Assembly: GCA_033782935.1 (NCBI GenBank)
Contig: JAWQEG010002488.1
Location: 260,501-324,500, forward strand
Origin: Petrolisthes cinctipes
Taxonomy: Eukaryota > Arthropoda > Malacostraca > Decapoda > Porcellanidae
DNA: 64,000 nt
Direction: 5' to 3'
Part shown: piece by piece, positions 39,175-51,324 of the stretch
How the letters are laid out: each line of letters begins with the position of its first letter
Numbering within the stretch: position 1 is the stretch's first letter
Program-made: the position numbers and the translations under genes
The notes under the pieces: model-generated
What the model saw: only the letters and a program-made list of their open reading frames with translations
What the model was told of the DNA's origin: nothing
The model's database searches: none

Positions 39175-40667
39175 GTATGTCTTGGGCCTGTATCTTAGTA
39201 GGCATGTACAGATCGCTTCTGGGACCCCAAAATATCGAATTTTCTTGTATTTAGAGCCTGAATTTGAGATATAAACGGGTACAGAAGATGCATGCACATA
39301 TCGACTTTTGGGCACCTAAAAGATCGATTTTCAGTATGTTATGGGCCTGCATTTTCAAAATACTCTAACACGGAGTAGGCATGTACAGATCGCTTCTGGG
39401 ACCCCAAAATATCGAATTTTCAGGTGTTTTTGGCCTGAATTTGAGATATCGACTTTGTGCACCTAAAATATCGATTTTTAGCATGTTTTGGGCCTATGTT
39501 TTGAAAATATTCTAGCACTAAGTAGGCATGTACAGATCACTTCTGGGACCCCAAAATATCGAATTTTCGGGTGTTTTGATCCTGAATTTGAGATATAAAT
39601 GGGTACAGAAGATGCATGCACATATCGACTTTGGACACTTAAAATATCGATTTTTAACATGTTTAGAGCCTATATTTTGAAAACCTTCTAGCACTGAGTA
39701 GGCATGTACAGTTCGCTTCTGGGGCCCCAAAAATATCGAATTTTCGGGTGTTTTGAGGTTGAATTTGGTATATAAACGGGTCCATAAGATGCATACACAT
39801 ATTGACTTTGGTCACCTAAAATATCGATTTCAGCATGTTTTGGGCCTGTATTTTGAAAATACTCTAACACGGAGTAGGCAAGTACAGATCACTTCTAGGG
39901 CCAAAAAATATCTAATTTTCAGGTGTTTGGAGCCTGAATTTGAGGTATAAACAGGTACAGAAGATGCATTCACATATCGACTTTTGGGTACCTAAAATAT
40001 CGATTTTCTGTATGTTTTGGGCCTATATTTTGAAAATACTCTAAAACGGAGTAGGTATGTACAGATCGCTTCTCTGACCCCAAAATTTCGAATTTTCGGG
40101 TGTTTTGGGCCTGAATTGGAGATATCTACTTTGGGCACCTAATATTTAGATTTTTAGCATGTTTTGGGCCTATATTTGAAAATACTCTAACACAGAGTAG
40201 GCATGTACAGATCGCTTCTGGCACTCCAAAATATCGAATTTTCGGGTGTTTTGAGCCTGAATTTGAGATATAAACGGGTACTGAAGATGCATGAACATAT
40301 CGACTTTTCGGCCACTAAAATATCGATTTTAAGCATGTTTTGGGTCTGTATCTTGAAAACATTCTAACTAGGAGTAGGCATGTACAGATCGCTTCTGGGA
40401 ACCAAAAATCTCTAATTTTCGGGTGTTTTGAAGTTGAATTTGAGATATAAACGAGTGCAGAAGATGCATACACATATTAACTTTGGGCACCTAAAATATC
40501 GATTTACAGCATGTTTTTGGCCTGTATCTGAATTGGCATGTACCGATCGCTTCTGGGACCCCAAAATATCAAATTTTTGGGTGTTTTGAGGTTGAATTTG
40601 AGATATAAACGGGTACAGAAGATGCATGCACATATCGACCTTTGGGCACCTAAAAGATCGATTTTCA

Positions 40668-41484
40668 GTATGTTATGGGCCTGTATCTGAGTAGGCATGT
40701 ACAGATCACTTCTAGGACCCCAAAATATCGAATTTTCGGGTGTTTTGAGGTTGAATTTGAGATATAAACGAGTGCCGAAGATACATACACATATTAACTT
40801 TGGGCACCTAAAATATCGATTTTCAGCATGTTTTGGGCCTGTATCTGAGTAGGCATGTACAGATCGCTTCTGGGACCCCAAAATATCGAATTTTCGGGTG
40901 TTTGGAGCCTGAGTTTGAGATATAAACGGGTACAGAAGATGCATGCACATATCGAGTTTTGGGCACTTAAAAGATCGATTTTCAGTATGATATGGGCCTG
41001 TATTTTGAAAATACTCTAACACGGAGTAGGCATGTACAGTTCGCTTCTGGGACCCCAAAATATCGAATTTTCGGGTGTTTTGGGCCTGAATTTGAGATAT
41101 CGACTTTGGGCACCTAAAATATCGATTTTTAGCATGTTTTGGGCCTATATTTTGAAAATATTCTAGCACTAAGTAGGCATGTACAGATCACTTTTGGGAC
41201 CCCAAAATATCGAATTTTCAGGTGTTTTGATCCTGAATAAGAGATATAAACGGGTACAGAAGTTGCATGCACATATCGACTTTGGATACTTAAAATATCG
41301 ATTTTTAGCGTGTTTTGACCCTATATTTTGAAAACATTCTTGCACTGATTAGGCATATACAGTTCGCTTCTGGGACCCCAAAATATCAAATTTTCGGTTG
41401 TTTGGAGCCTGAATTTGAGATATAAACGGGTACAGAAGATGCATGCACATATCGACTTTTGGGCACCTAAAAGATCGATTTTCA
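40668..41484 (+). repeat. Five-monomer block present only in copy 1 (817 bp)
   Basis: Anchors 40668, 40826, 40985, 41132, 41308 and 41485 give spacings 158, 159, 147, 176 and 177. Both ends lie in the same CGATTTTCAGTATGTTATGGGCCTG context, which is the single sequence found at 45506 in copy 2. This is a clean product of in-register unequal exchange; insertion in copy 1 and deletion in copy 2 cannot be told apart from the sequence alone. Confidence 0.92.
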
Positions 41485-41805
41485 GTATGTTATGGGCCTG
41501 TATTTTGAAAATACTCTAACACGGAGTAGGCATGTACAGTTCGCTTCTGGGACCCCAAAATATCGAATTTTCGGGTGTTTTGGGCCTGAATTTGAGATAT
41601 CGACTTTGGGCACCTAAAATATCGATTTTTAGCATGTTTTGGGCCTATATTTGAAAATACTCTGACACAGAGTAGGCATGTACAGATCTCTTCTGGCACT
41701 CCAAAATATCGAATTTTCGGGTTTTTTGAGCCTGAATTTGAGATATAAACGGGTACAGAAGATGCATGCACATATCACTTTGGACACTTAAAATATCGAT
41801 TTTTA

Positions 41806-41973
41806 GCATGTTTTGAGCCTTTATTTTGAAAACATTCTAGCACTGACTAGGCATTCACAGATCGCTTCTGGGATCCAAAAATATCGAATTTTCGGGTGTT
41901 TTGAGGTTGAATTTGAGATATAAACGGGTACAGAAGATGCATGCACTTTGGACACTTAAAATATCTATTTTTA
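41806..41973 (+). repeat. 168-bp monomer class (8-bp loss in half B)
   Basis: GATGCATGCACATATCGACTTT is shortened to GATGCATGCACTTT, removing the third ATATCGA motif of the monomer. The same form is seen near 45962, 58694 and 60541, so it has been spread by duplication within domain (ii). The deletion ends share AC. Confidence 0.82.
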
Positions 41974-42150
41974 GCATGTTTCAAGCCTATATTTTGAAAA
42001 CATTCTAGCACTGAGTAGGCATTCACAGATCGCTTCTGGGATCCAAAAATATCGAATTTTCGGGTGTTTTGTGGTTGAATTTGAGATATAAACGAGTGCA
42101 GAAGATGCATACACATATCGACTTTTGGGCACTTAAAAGATCGATTTTCC

Positions 42151-42796
42151 CTATGATATGGGCCTGTATTTTGAAAATACTCTAACACGGAGTAGGCATG
42201 TACAGTTCGCTTCTGGGACCCCAAAATATCGAATTTTCGGGTGTTTTGGGTCTGAATTTGAGATATCGACTTTGTTCACCTAAAATATCGATTTTTAGCA
42301 TGTTTTGGGCCTATATTTTGAAAATATTCTAGCACTAAGTAGGCATGTACAGATCACTTCTGGGACCCCAAAATATCGAATTTTCGGGTGTTTTGATCCT
42401 GAATTTGAGATATAAACGGGTACAGAAGATGCATGCACATATCGACTTTGGATACTTAAAATATCGATTTTTAGCGTGTTTTAAACCTATATTTTGAAAA
42501 TACTCTAACACGGAGTAGGCATTTACAGTTCGCTTCTGGGACGCCAAAATATCGAATTTTCGGGTGTTTTGGGCCTGAATTTGAGATATCGACTTTGTTC
42601 ACCTAAAATATCGATTTTTAGCATGTTTTGGGCCTATATTTTGAAAATATTCTAGCACTAAGTAGGCATGTACAGATCACTTCTGGGACCCCAAAATATC
42701 GAATTTTCGGGTGTTTTGATCCTGAATTTGAGATATAAACGGGTACAGAAAATGCATGCACATATCGACTTTGGATACTTAAAATATCGATTTTTA
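42151..42796 (+). repeat. 323-bp dimer in tandem duplicate
   Basis: A 147-bp plus 176-bp monomer pair is repeated head to tail: anchors 42151, 42298, 42474, 42621 and 42797. Both copies share GACTTTGTTCACC, TACTTAAAATATCG and TAGCGTGTTTT. The same doubled dimer is present in copy 2 of the large duplication (about 46172-46817), so it predates that event. Confidence 0.87.
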
Positions 42797-43658
42797 GCGT
42801 GTTTTGAGCCTATATTTTGAAAATATTCTAGCACTAAGTAGGCATGTACAGATAGCTTCTGGCACTACAAAATATCGAATTTTCGGGTGTTTTGAGCCTG
42901 AATTTGAGATATAAACGGGTACTGAAGATGCATGAACATATCGACTTTTCGGCCACTTAAATATCGATTTTCAGCATGTTTTGGGCCTGTATCTTGAAAA
43001 CATTCTAACTAGGATTAGGCATGTACAGATCGCTTCTGGGAACCAAAAATCTCTAATTTTCGGGTGTTTTGAAGTTGAATTTGAGATATAAACGAGTGCA
43101 GAAGATGCATACACATATTAACTTTGGGCACCTAAAATATCGATTTTCAGCATGTTTTGGGCCTGTATCTGAATAGGCATGTACCGATCGCTTCTGGCAC
43201 TCCAAAATATCGAATTTTCGGGTGTTTTGAGCCTGAATTTGAGATATAAACGGGTACTGAAGATGCATGAACATATCGACTTTTGGGCCACTAAAATATC
43301 AATTTTGAGCATGTTTTGGGTCTGTATCTTGAAAACATTCTAACTAGGAGTAGGCATGTACAGATCGCTTCTAGGACAAAAAAATACCGAATTTTTGGGT
43401 GTTTTGATCCTGAATTTGAGATATAAACGGTTACAGAAGATGCATGCACATATCGACTTAGGACACTTAAAATATTTATTTTTAGCATGTTTTGAGCCTA
43501 TATTTTGAAAACATTCTAGCACTGAGTAGGCATGTACAGATTGCTTCTGGGACCCAAAAATATCGAATTTTCGGGTGTTTTGAGGTTGAATTTGGGATAT
43601 AAACGGGTGCAGAAGATGCATACACATATTGACTTTGGTCACCTAAAATATCGATTTT

Positions 43659-43917
43659 CAGCATGTTTTGGGCCTGTATTTTGAAAACATTCTAACTAGG
43701 AGTAGGCATGTACAGATCGCTTCTAGGACCTTAACATACCGAATTTTCGGGTGTTTTGAGCCTGAATTTGAGATATAAACGGGTACAGAAGATGCATGCA
43801 CATATCGACTTTGGACACTTAAAATAACGATTTTTAGCATGTTTTGAGCCTATATTTTGAAAACATTCTAGCACTGAGTATTCATGTACAGATCGCTTCT
43901 GGGACCCAAAAATATCG
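43659..43917 (+). repeat. Junction between the two 4-kb copies
   Basis: These ~260 bp match 37485-37743 (offset 6,174) and 35956-36214 (offset 7,703): the GGACCTTAACATACCG and GAGTATTCATG monomers of the 9-mer HOR. The second copy is therefore spliced into HOR sequence at a monomer-equivalent position. Confidence 0.8.
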
Positions 43918-46900
43918 AACTTTCGGGTGTTTTGAGGTTGAATTTGGGATATAAACGGGTGCAGAAGATGCATACACATATTGACTTTGTGCACCTAAAA
44001 TATCGATTTTCAGTATGTCTTGGGCCTGTATCTGAGTAGGCATGTACAGATCGCTTCTGGGACCCCAAAATATCGAATTTTCTTGTATTTAGAGCCTGAA
44101 TTTGAGATATAAACGGGTACAGAAGATGTATGCACATATCGACTTTTGGGCACCTAAAAGATCGATTTTCAGTATGTTATGGGCCTGCATTTTCAAAATA
44201 CTCTAACACGGAGTAGGCATGTACAGATCGCTTCTGGGACCCCAAAATATCGAATTTTCAGGTGTTTTTGGCCTGAATTTGAGATATCGACTTTGTGCAC
44301 CTAAAATATCGATTTTTAGCATGTTATGGGCCTATGTTTTGAAAATATTCTAGCACTAAGTAGGCATGTACAGATTACTTCTGGGACCCCAAAATATCGA
44401 ATTTTCGGGTGTTTTGATCCTGAATTTGAGATATAAATGGGTACAGAAGATGCATGCACATATCGACTTTGGACACTTAAAATATCGATTTTTAACATGT
44501 TTAGAGCCTATATTTTGAAAACCTTCTAGCACTGAGTAGGCATGTACAGTTCGCTTCTGGGGCCCCAAAAATATCGAATTTTCGGGTGTTTTGAGGTTGA
44601 ATTTGGTATATAAACGGGTCCATAAGATGCATACACATATTGACTTTGGTCACCTAAAATATCGATTTCAGCATGTTTTGGGCCTGTATTTTGAAAATAC
44701 TCTAACATGGAGTAGGCAAGTACAGATCACTTCTAGGACCAAAAAATATCTAATTTTCAGGTGTTTGGAGCCTGAATTTGAGGTATAAACAGGTACAGAA
44801 GATGCATGCACATATCGACTTTTGGGTACCTAAAATATCGATTTTCTGTATGTTTTGGGCCTATATTTTGAAAATACTCTAAAACGGAGTAGGTATGTAC
44901 AGATCGCTTCTCTGACCCCAAAATTTCGAATTTTCGGGTGTTTTGGGCCTGAATTGGAGATATCTACTTTAGGCACCTAATATTTAGATTTTTAGCATGT
45001 TTTGGGCCTATATTTGAAAATACTCTAACACAGAGTAGGCATGTACAGATCGCTTCTGGCACTCCAAAATATCGAATTTTCGGGTGTTTTGAGCCTGAAT
45101 TTGAGATATAAACGGGTACTGAAGATGCATGAACATATCGACTTTTCGGCCACTAAAATATCGATTTTAAGCATGTTTTGGGTCTGTATCTTGAAAACAT
45201 TCTAACTAGGAGTAGGCATGTACAGATCGCTTCTGGGAACCAAAAATCTCTAATTTTCGGGTGTTTTGAAGTTGAATTTGAGATATAAACGAGTGCAGAA
45301 GATGCATACACATATTAACTTTGGGCACCTAAAATATCGATTTACAGCATGTTTTTGGCCTGTATCTGAATTGGCATGTACCGATCGCTTCTGGGACCCC
45401 AAAATATCAAATTTTTGGGTGTTTTGAGGTTGAATTTGAGATATAAACGGGTACAGAATATGCATGCACATATCGACTTTTGGGCACCTAAAAGATCGAT
45501 TTTCAGTATGTTATGGGCCTGTATTTTGAAAATACTCTAACACGGAGTAGGCATGTACAGTTCGCTTCTGGGACCCCAAAATATCGAATTTTCGGGTGTT
45601 TTGGGCCTGAATTTGAGATATCGACTTTGGGCACCTAAAATATCGATTTTTAGCATGTTTTGGGCCTATATTTGAAAATACTCTGACACAGAGTAGGCAT
45701 GTACAGATCTCTTCTGGCACTCCAAAATATCGAATTTTCGGGGGTTTTGAGCCTGAATTTGAGATATAAACGGGTACAGAAGATGCATGCACATATCACT
45801 TTGGACACTTAAAATATCGATTTTTAGCATGTTTTGAGCCTTTATTTTGAAAACATTCTAGCACTGACTAGGCATTCACAGATCGCTTCTGGGATCCAAA
45901 AATATCGAATTTTCGGGTGTTTTGAGGTTGAATTTGAGATATAAACGGGTACAGAAGATGCATGCACTTTGGACACTTAAAATATCTATTTTTAGCATGT
46001 TTCAAGCCTATATTTTGAAAACATTCTAGCACTGAGTAGGCATTCACAGATCGCTTCTGGGATCCAAAAATATCGAATTTTCGGGTGTTTTGTGGTTGAA
46101 TTTGAGATATAAACGAGTGCAGAAGATGCATACACATATCGACTTTTGGGCACTTAAAAGATCGATTTTCCCTATGATATGGGCCTGTATTTTGAAAATA
46201 CTCTAACACGGAGTAGGCATGTACAGTTCGCTTCTGGGACCCCAAAATATCGAATTTTCGGGTGTTTTGGGTCTGAATTTGAGATATCGACTTTGTTCAC
46301 CTAAAATATCGATTTTTAGCATGTTTTGGGCCTATATTTTGAAAATATTCTAGCACTAAGTAGGCATGTACAGATCACTTCTGGGACCCCAAAATATCGA
46401 ATTTTCGGGTGTTTTGATCCTGAATTTGAGATATAAACGGGTACAGAAGATGCATGCACATATCGACTTTGGATACTTAAAATATCGATTTTTAGCGTGT
46501 TTTAAACCTATATTTTGAAAATACTCTAACACGGAGTAGGCATTTACAGTTCGCTTCTGGGACGCCAAAATATCGAATTTTCGGGTGTTTTGGGCCTGAA
46601 TTTGAGATATCGACTTTGTTCACCTAAAATATCGATTTTTAGCATGTTTTGGGCCTATATTTTGAAAATATTCTAGCACTAAGTAGGCATGTACAGATCA
46701 CTTCTGGGACCCCAAAATATCGAATTTTCGGGTGTTTTGATCCTGAATTTGAGATATAAACGGGTACAGAAGATGCATGCACATATCGACTTTGGATACT
46801 TAAAATATCGATTTTTAGCGTGTTTTGAGCCTATATTTTGAAAATATTCTAGCACTAAGTAGGCATGTACAGATAGCTTCTGGCACTCCAAAATATCGAA

Positions 46901-47520
46901 TTTTCGGGTGTTTTGAGCCTGAATTTGAGATATAAACGGGTACTGAAGATGCATGAACATATCGACTTTTCGGCCACTTAAATATCGATTTTCAGCATGT
47001 TTTGGGCCTGTATCTTGAAAACATTCTAACTAGGATTAGGCATGTACAGATCGCTTCTGGGAACCAAAAATCTCTAATTTTCGGGTGTTTTGAAGTTGAA
47101 TTTGAGATATAAACGAGTGCAGAAGATGCATACACATATTAACTTTGGGCACCTAAAATATCGATTTTCAGCATGTTTTGGGTCTGTATCTTGAAAACAT
47201 TCTAACTAGGAGTAGGCATGTACAGATCGCTTCTAGGACAAAAAAATATCGAATTTTTGGGTGTTTTGATCCTGAATTTGAGATATAAACGGTTACAGAA
47301 GATGCATGCACATATCGACTTAGGACACTTAAAATATTTATTTTTAGCATGTTTTGAGCCTATATTTTGAAAACATTCTAGCACTGAGTAGGCATGTACA
47401 GATTGCTTCTGGGACCCAAAAATATCGAATTTTCGGGTGTTTTGAGGTTGAATTTGGGCTATAAACGGGTGCAGAAGATGCATACACATATTGACTTAGG
47501 TCACCTAAAATATCGATTTT
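43918..47520 (+). repeat. 3.6-kb duplicated segment, copy 2 (partner 39080-43658)
   Basis: Second copy, lacking the 817-bp five-monomer block (junction at 45506) and one 159-bp class S2 monomer (junction near 47171). It ends where GATTTTCAGCATGTTTTGGG is replaced by the aberrant GATTTTCAGAATGCTTTCGG at ~47515. Confidence 0.92.
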
Positions 47521-49859
47521 CAGAATGCTTTCGGCCTGTATTTTGAAAATACTTTATCAAGGTGTAGGCATGTACAGATCGCTTCTGGGACCCCAAAATA
47601 TCGAAATTTCGTGAGTTTTGGGCCTGAATTTGAGATATCGACTTTGTGCACCTAAAATATCGATTTTTAGCATGTTTTGGGCCTATATTTTGAGAATATT
47701 CTAGCACTAAGTAGGCATGTATAGATCACTTCTGGGACCCCAAAATATCGATTTTTCGGGTGTTTTTGAGCCTGAATTTGAGATATAAACGGGTACAGAA
47801 TATGCATGCACATATCGACTTTGGACACTTAAAATATCGATTTTCAGCATGTTTTGGGCCTGTATTTTGAAAATACTCTAACACGGAGTAGGCATGTACA
47901 GATAGCTTCTGGGACCCCAAAATATCGAATTTTCGGGCGTTTTGAGCCTGAATTTGAGATATAAACGGGTACTGAAGATGCATGCACATATCGACTTTTA
48001 GTCACCTAAAATCTCGATTTTGAGCATGTTTTGGGTCTGTATCTTGACAATATTCTAACTAGGAGTAGGCATGTACAGATCGCTTCTAAGACCCAAAAAT
48101 ACCGAATTTTCGAGTGTTTTGAGCCTGAATTTGAAATATAAACGGGTACAGAAGATGCATGCACATATCGACTTTGGACACATAAAATATCGATTTTTAG
48201 CATGTTTTGGGCCTGTATTTTGAAAATACTCTAACACGAAGTAGGCATGTACAGATCGCTTCTGGGACCCCAAAATATCGAATTTTCGGGTGTTTTGGGC
48301 CTGAATTTGAGATATAGACTTTGGGCACCTAAAATATCGATTTTTAGCATGTTTTGGGCCTGTATTTTGAAAATACTCTAACACGAAGTAGGCATGTACA
48401 GATCGCTTCTGGGACCCCAAAGTATCGAATTTTCGGGTGTTTTGAGCCTAAATTTGAGATATAAACGGGTACAGAAGATGCATGCACATATCGACTTTTG
48501 GGCACCTAAAAGATCGATTTTCAGTATGTTTTGGGCCTGTATTTTGAAAATACTCTAACACGGTGTAGGCATGTACAGATCGCTTCTGGGACCCCAAAAT
48601 ATCGAATTTTCGGGTGTTTTGGGCCTGAATTTGAGATATCAACTTTAGGCACCTAAAATATCGATTTTTAGCATGTTTTGGGCCTATATTTTGAAAATAT
48701 TCTAGCACGGAGTAGGCATGTACAGATCGCTTCTGGGACCCCAAAATATCGAATTTTAGTTAGTTTTGAGCCTGAATTTGAAATATAAACGGGTACAGAA
48801 AATGCATGAACATATTGACTTTGGGCACCTAAAAATATCGATATTCAGCATGTTTTGGGCCTGTAGTTTGAAAATACTCTAACACGGAGTAGGCATGTAC
48901 AGATCGCTTCTTGGGCACAAAAATATCGAATTTTCGGATGTTTTGAGCCTGAATTTGAAATATAAACAGGTACTGAAGATGCATACACATATCGACTTTT
49001 GGGCACCTAAAATATCGATTTTGAGCATGTTTTGGCTCTGTATCTTGAAAACATTCTAACTAGGAGTAAGCATGTACAGATCGCTTCTATTACCCAAAAA
49101 TACCGAATTTTCGGGTGTTTTGAGCCTGAATTTGAGATATAAACGGGTACAGAAGATGCATGCACATATCGACTTTTTGGCACCTAAAAGATTGATTTTC
49201 AGTATGTTTTGGGCCTGTATTTTGAAAATACTCTAACATGGAGTACGCATGTACAGTTCGCTTCTGGAACCCCAAAATATCGAATTTTCCGGTGTTTTGG
49301 GCCTGTATTTGAAATATCGACTTTGGGCACCTAAAATATCGATTTTTAGCATGTTTTGGGCCTAAATTTTTTGAAAATATTCTAGCAATGAGTAGGCATG
49401 TACAGATCACTTATAGGACCTCAAAATATCGAATTTTCGGGTGTTTTGAGCCTGAATTTGAGATATAAACGGGTACAGAAGATGCATGCACATATTGACT
49501 TTGGACACTTAAAATATCGATTTTTAGCATGTTTTAGGCCTATATTTTGAAAACATTCTAGGACTGAGTAGGCATGTACAGATCGCTTCTGGGACCCCAA
49601 AATATTGAATTTTCGGGTGTTTGGAGCCTGAATTTGAGATATAAACGGGTACAGAAGATGCATGCACATATCGACTTTTGGGCACTTAAAAGATTGATTT
49701 TCAGTATGTTTTGGGCCTATATTTTGAAAATATTCTAGCACTAAGTAGGCATGTACAGATCACTTCTGGGACCCCAAAATATCGAATTTTCGGGTGTTTT
49801 CAGCCTGAATTTGAGATATAAACGGGTACAGAAGATGAATGCACATATGGATTTTGGGC

Positions 49860-50035
49860 ACATAAAATATCGGTTTTCAGATTGTTTTGGGTCTGTATTT
49901 TGAAAATATTTTAACATTGAGTAGGCATTTATAGATCCCTTCTGGAAACAAAAAGTATCGAATTTTAAGGTGTTTTAAGTCTGAATTTGGGATAAAAGCG
50001 AGTGCTAATGATTCATACACATATCGATTTTGGGC
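49860..50035 (+). repeat. Most divergent monomer in the window
   Basis: A full-length (176 bp) monomer with many changes not seen elsewhere: CGGTTTTCAGATTG, TTTATAGATCCCTTCTGG, AACAAAAAGTATCG, TTTTAAGGTGTTTTAAGTC and AAGCGAGTGCTAATGATTC. The next monomer is also unusual (ACCAAAAATTGCGATTTTC, CAGCTTATTTTGG, TGAGTTGGCAAG). Length and half-A/half-B order are kept, so it is an old family member rather than foreign DNA. Confidence 0.82.
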
Positions 50036-50670
50036 ACCAAAAATTGCGATTTTCAGCTTATTTTGGGCCTGTATTTTGAAAACATTCTAACACTGAGTTG
50101 GCAAGTACAGATCGCTTCTGGGACCCCAAAATATAGAATTTTCGGGAGTTTTTGGCCTGAATTTGAGATATCGACTTTGGGCACCTAAAATATCGGTTTT
50201 TAGCATGTTTTGGGCATATATTTTGAAAATATTCTAGCACTGAGTAGGCATGTACAGATCGCTTCTGGGACAACAAAATATCGAATTTTCGGGTGTTTTG
50301 AGCCTGAATTTGAGATATAAACGGGTACAGAAGATGCATACACATATCGACTTTGAACACTTAAAATATCGATTTTTAGCATGTTTTGAGCCTATATTTT
50401 GAAAACATTCTAGCACTGAGTAGGCATGTACAGATCGCTTCTGGGACCCCAAAATATATAGAATTTTCGGGTGTTTTAAGCCTGAATTTGAAATATAGAC
50501 TTTTGGCAACTAAAATATTGATTTTCAGCATGTTTTGGGCCTGTATTTTGAAAATACTAAAACACGGAGTAGGCATGTACAGATCGCTTCTTGGACCCCA
50601 AAATATCGTATTGTCGGGTGTTTTGAGCCTGAATTTGAGATATAAACGGGTACTGAAGATGCATGCACAT

Positions 50671-50680
50671 ACCGGTAGAC
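50671..50680 (+). repeat. 4-bp insertion variant creating ACCGGT
   Basis: CACATATCGACTTTT is replaced by CACATACCGGTAGACTTTT, giving a 181-bp monomer (anchors 50528 and 50709). It is a single-copy change among the monomers I read. Confidence 0.75.
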
Positions 50681-51324
50681 TTTTGGGCACCTAAAATATT
50701 GATTTTGAGCATGTTTTGGGTCTGTATCTTGAAAACATTCTCACTAGGTGTAGGCATGTACAGTTCGCTTCTAGGACCGAAAAATACCGAATTTTCGGTG
50801 TTTTGAGCCTGAATTTGAGATATAAACGGGTACAGAAGATGCATGCACATATCGACTTTAGACACTTAAAATATCGATTTTTAGCATGTTTTGAGCCTTT
50901 ACTTTGAAAACATTATAGCACTGAGTAGGCATGTACAGATCGCTTCTGGGATTCAAAAATATCGAATTTTCGGGTGTTTTGAGGTTGAATATTTTATATA
51001 AACGGGTGCAGAAGATGCATACACATATTGACTTTGGGCACCTAAACTAGCGATTTTCAGCATGCTTTGGTCTGTATTTTGAAAATGTTCTAACACGGAG
51101 TAGGCATGTACAGATCGCTTCTGGGATCCCAAAATATCGAGTTTTCAGGTGTTTTTGGCCTGAATTTGAGATATCGACTTTGGGCACTTAAAATATCAAT
51201 TTTTAGCATGTTTTAGGCCTATATTTTGAAAATAATCTGGCACTGAGTAGGCATGTACAAATCGCTTCTGGGACCCAAAAATATCGAATTTTCGGGTGTT
51301 TGGAGTCTGAATTTGAGATATAAA

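Larger units (their letters stand above)
39080..43658 (+). repeat. 4.6-kb duplicated segment, copy 1 (partner 43918-47520)
   Basis: Aligns to 43918-47520 in three collinear pieces: offset 4,838 up to 40668, offset 4,021 from 41485 to ~43150, and offset 3,862 from 43309 on. Copy 1 thus contains 817 bp (five monomers) and 159 bp (one monomer) that copy 2 lacks. The lengths agree: 4,579 minus 976 equals 3,603, the size of copy 2. Confidence 0.92.
47521..51324 (+). repeat. Irregular, more diverged satellite segment
   Basis: Monomers here carry many private changes (for example ACTTTATCAAGGTGTAGG at ~47551, TTTTAGTTAGTTTTGAGCC at ~48755, GGGCCTAAATTTTTTGAAAA at ~49360). I found no long collinear partner elsewhere in the window. 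A local 147-bp tandem pair with a shared CACGAAGTAGG variant lies at 48200-48493. The segment looks like older, less homogenised array between two actively duplicating domains. Confidence 0.75.

Noticed and set aside
40504..41169. Long minus-strand open frame (221 codons) and many similar frames of 60-207 codons across the window
   Set aside because: They repeat the same peptide phrases in step with the satellite monomer, appear in several frames of the same DNA, end wherever a 176-bp monomer shifts the frame, and resemble no protein family I know. They are by-products of the repeat.
49860..50110. Foreign or unique sequence near 50 kb
   Set aside because: Although strongly diverged, it keeps monomer length, anchor order and both half-units, so it is old satellite rather than an insertion.
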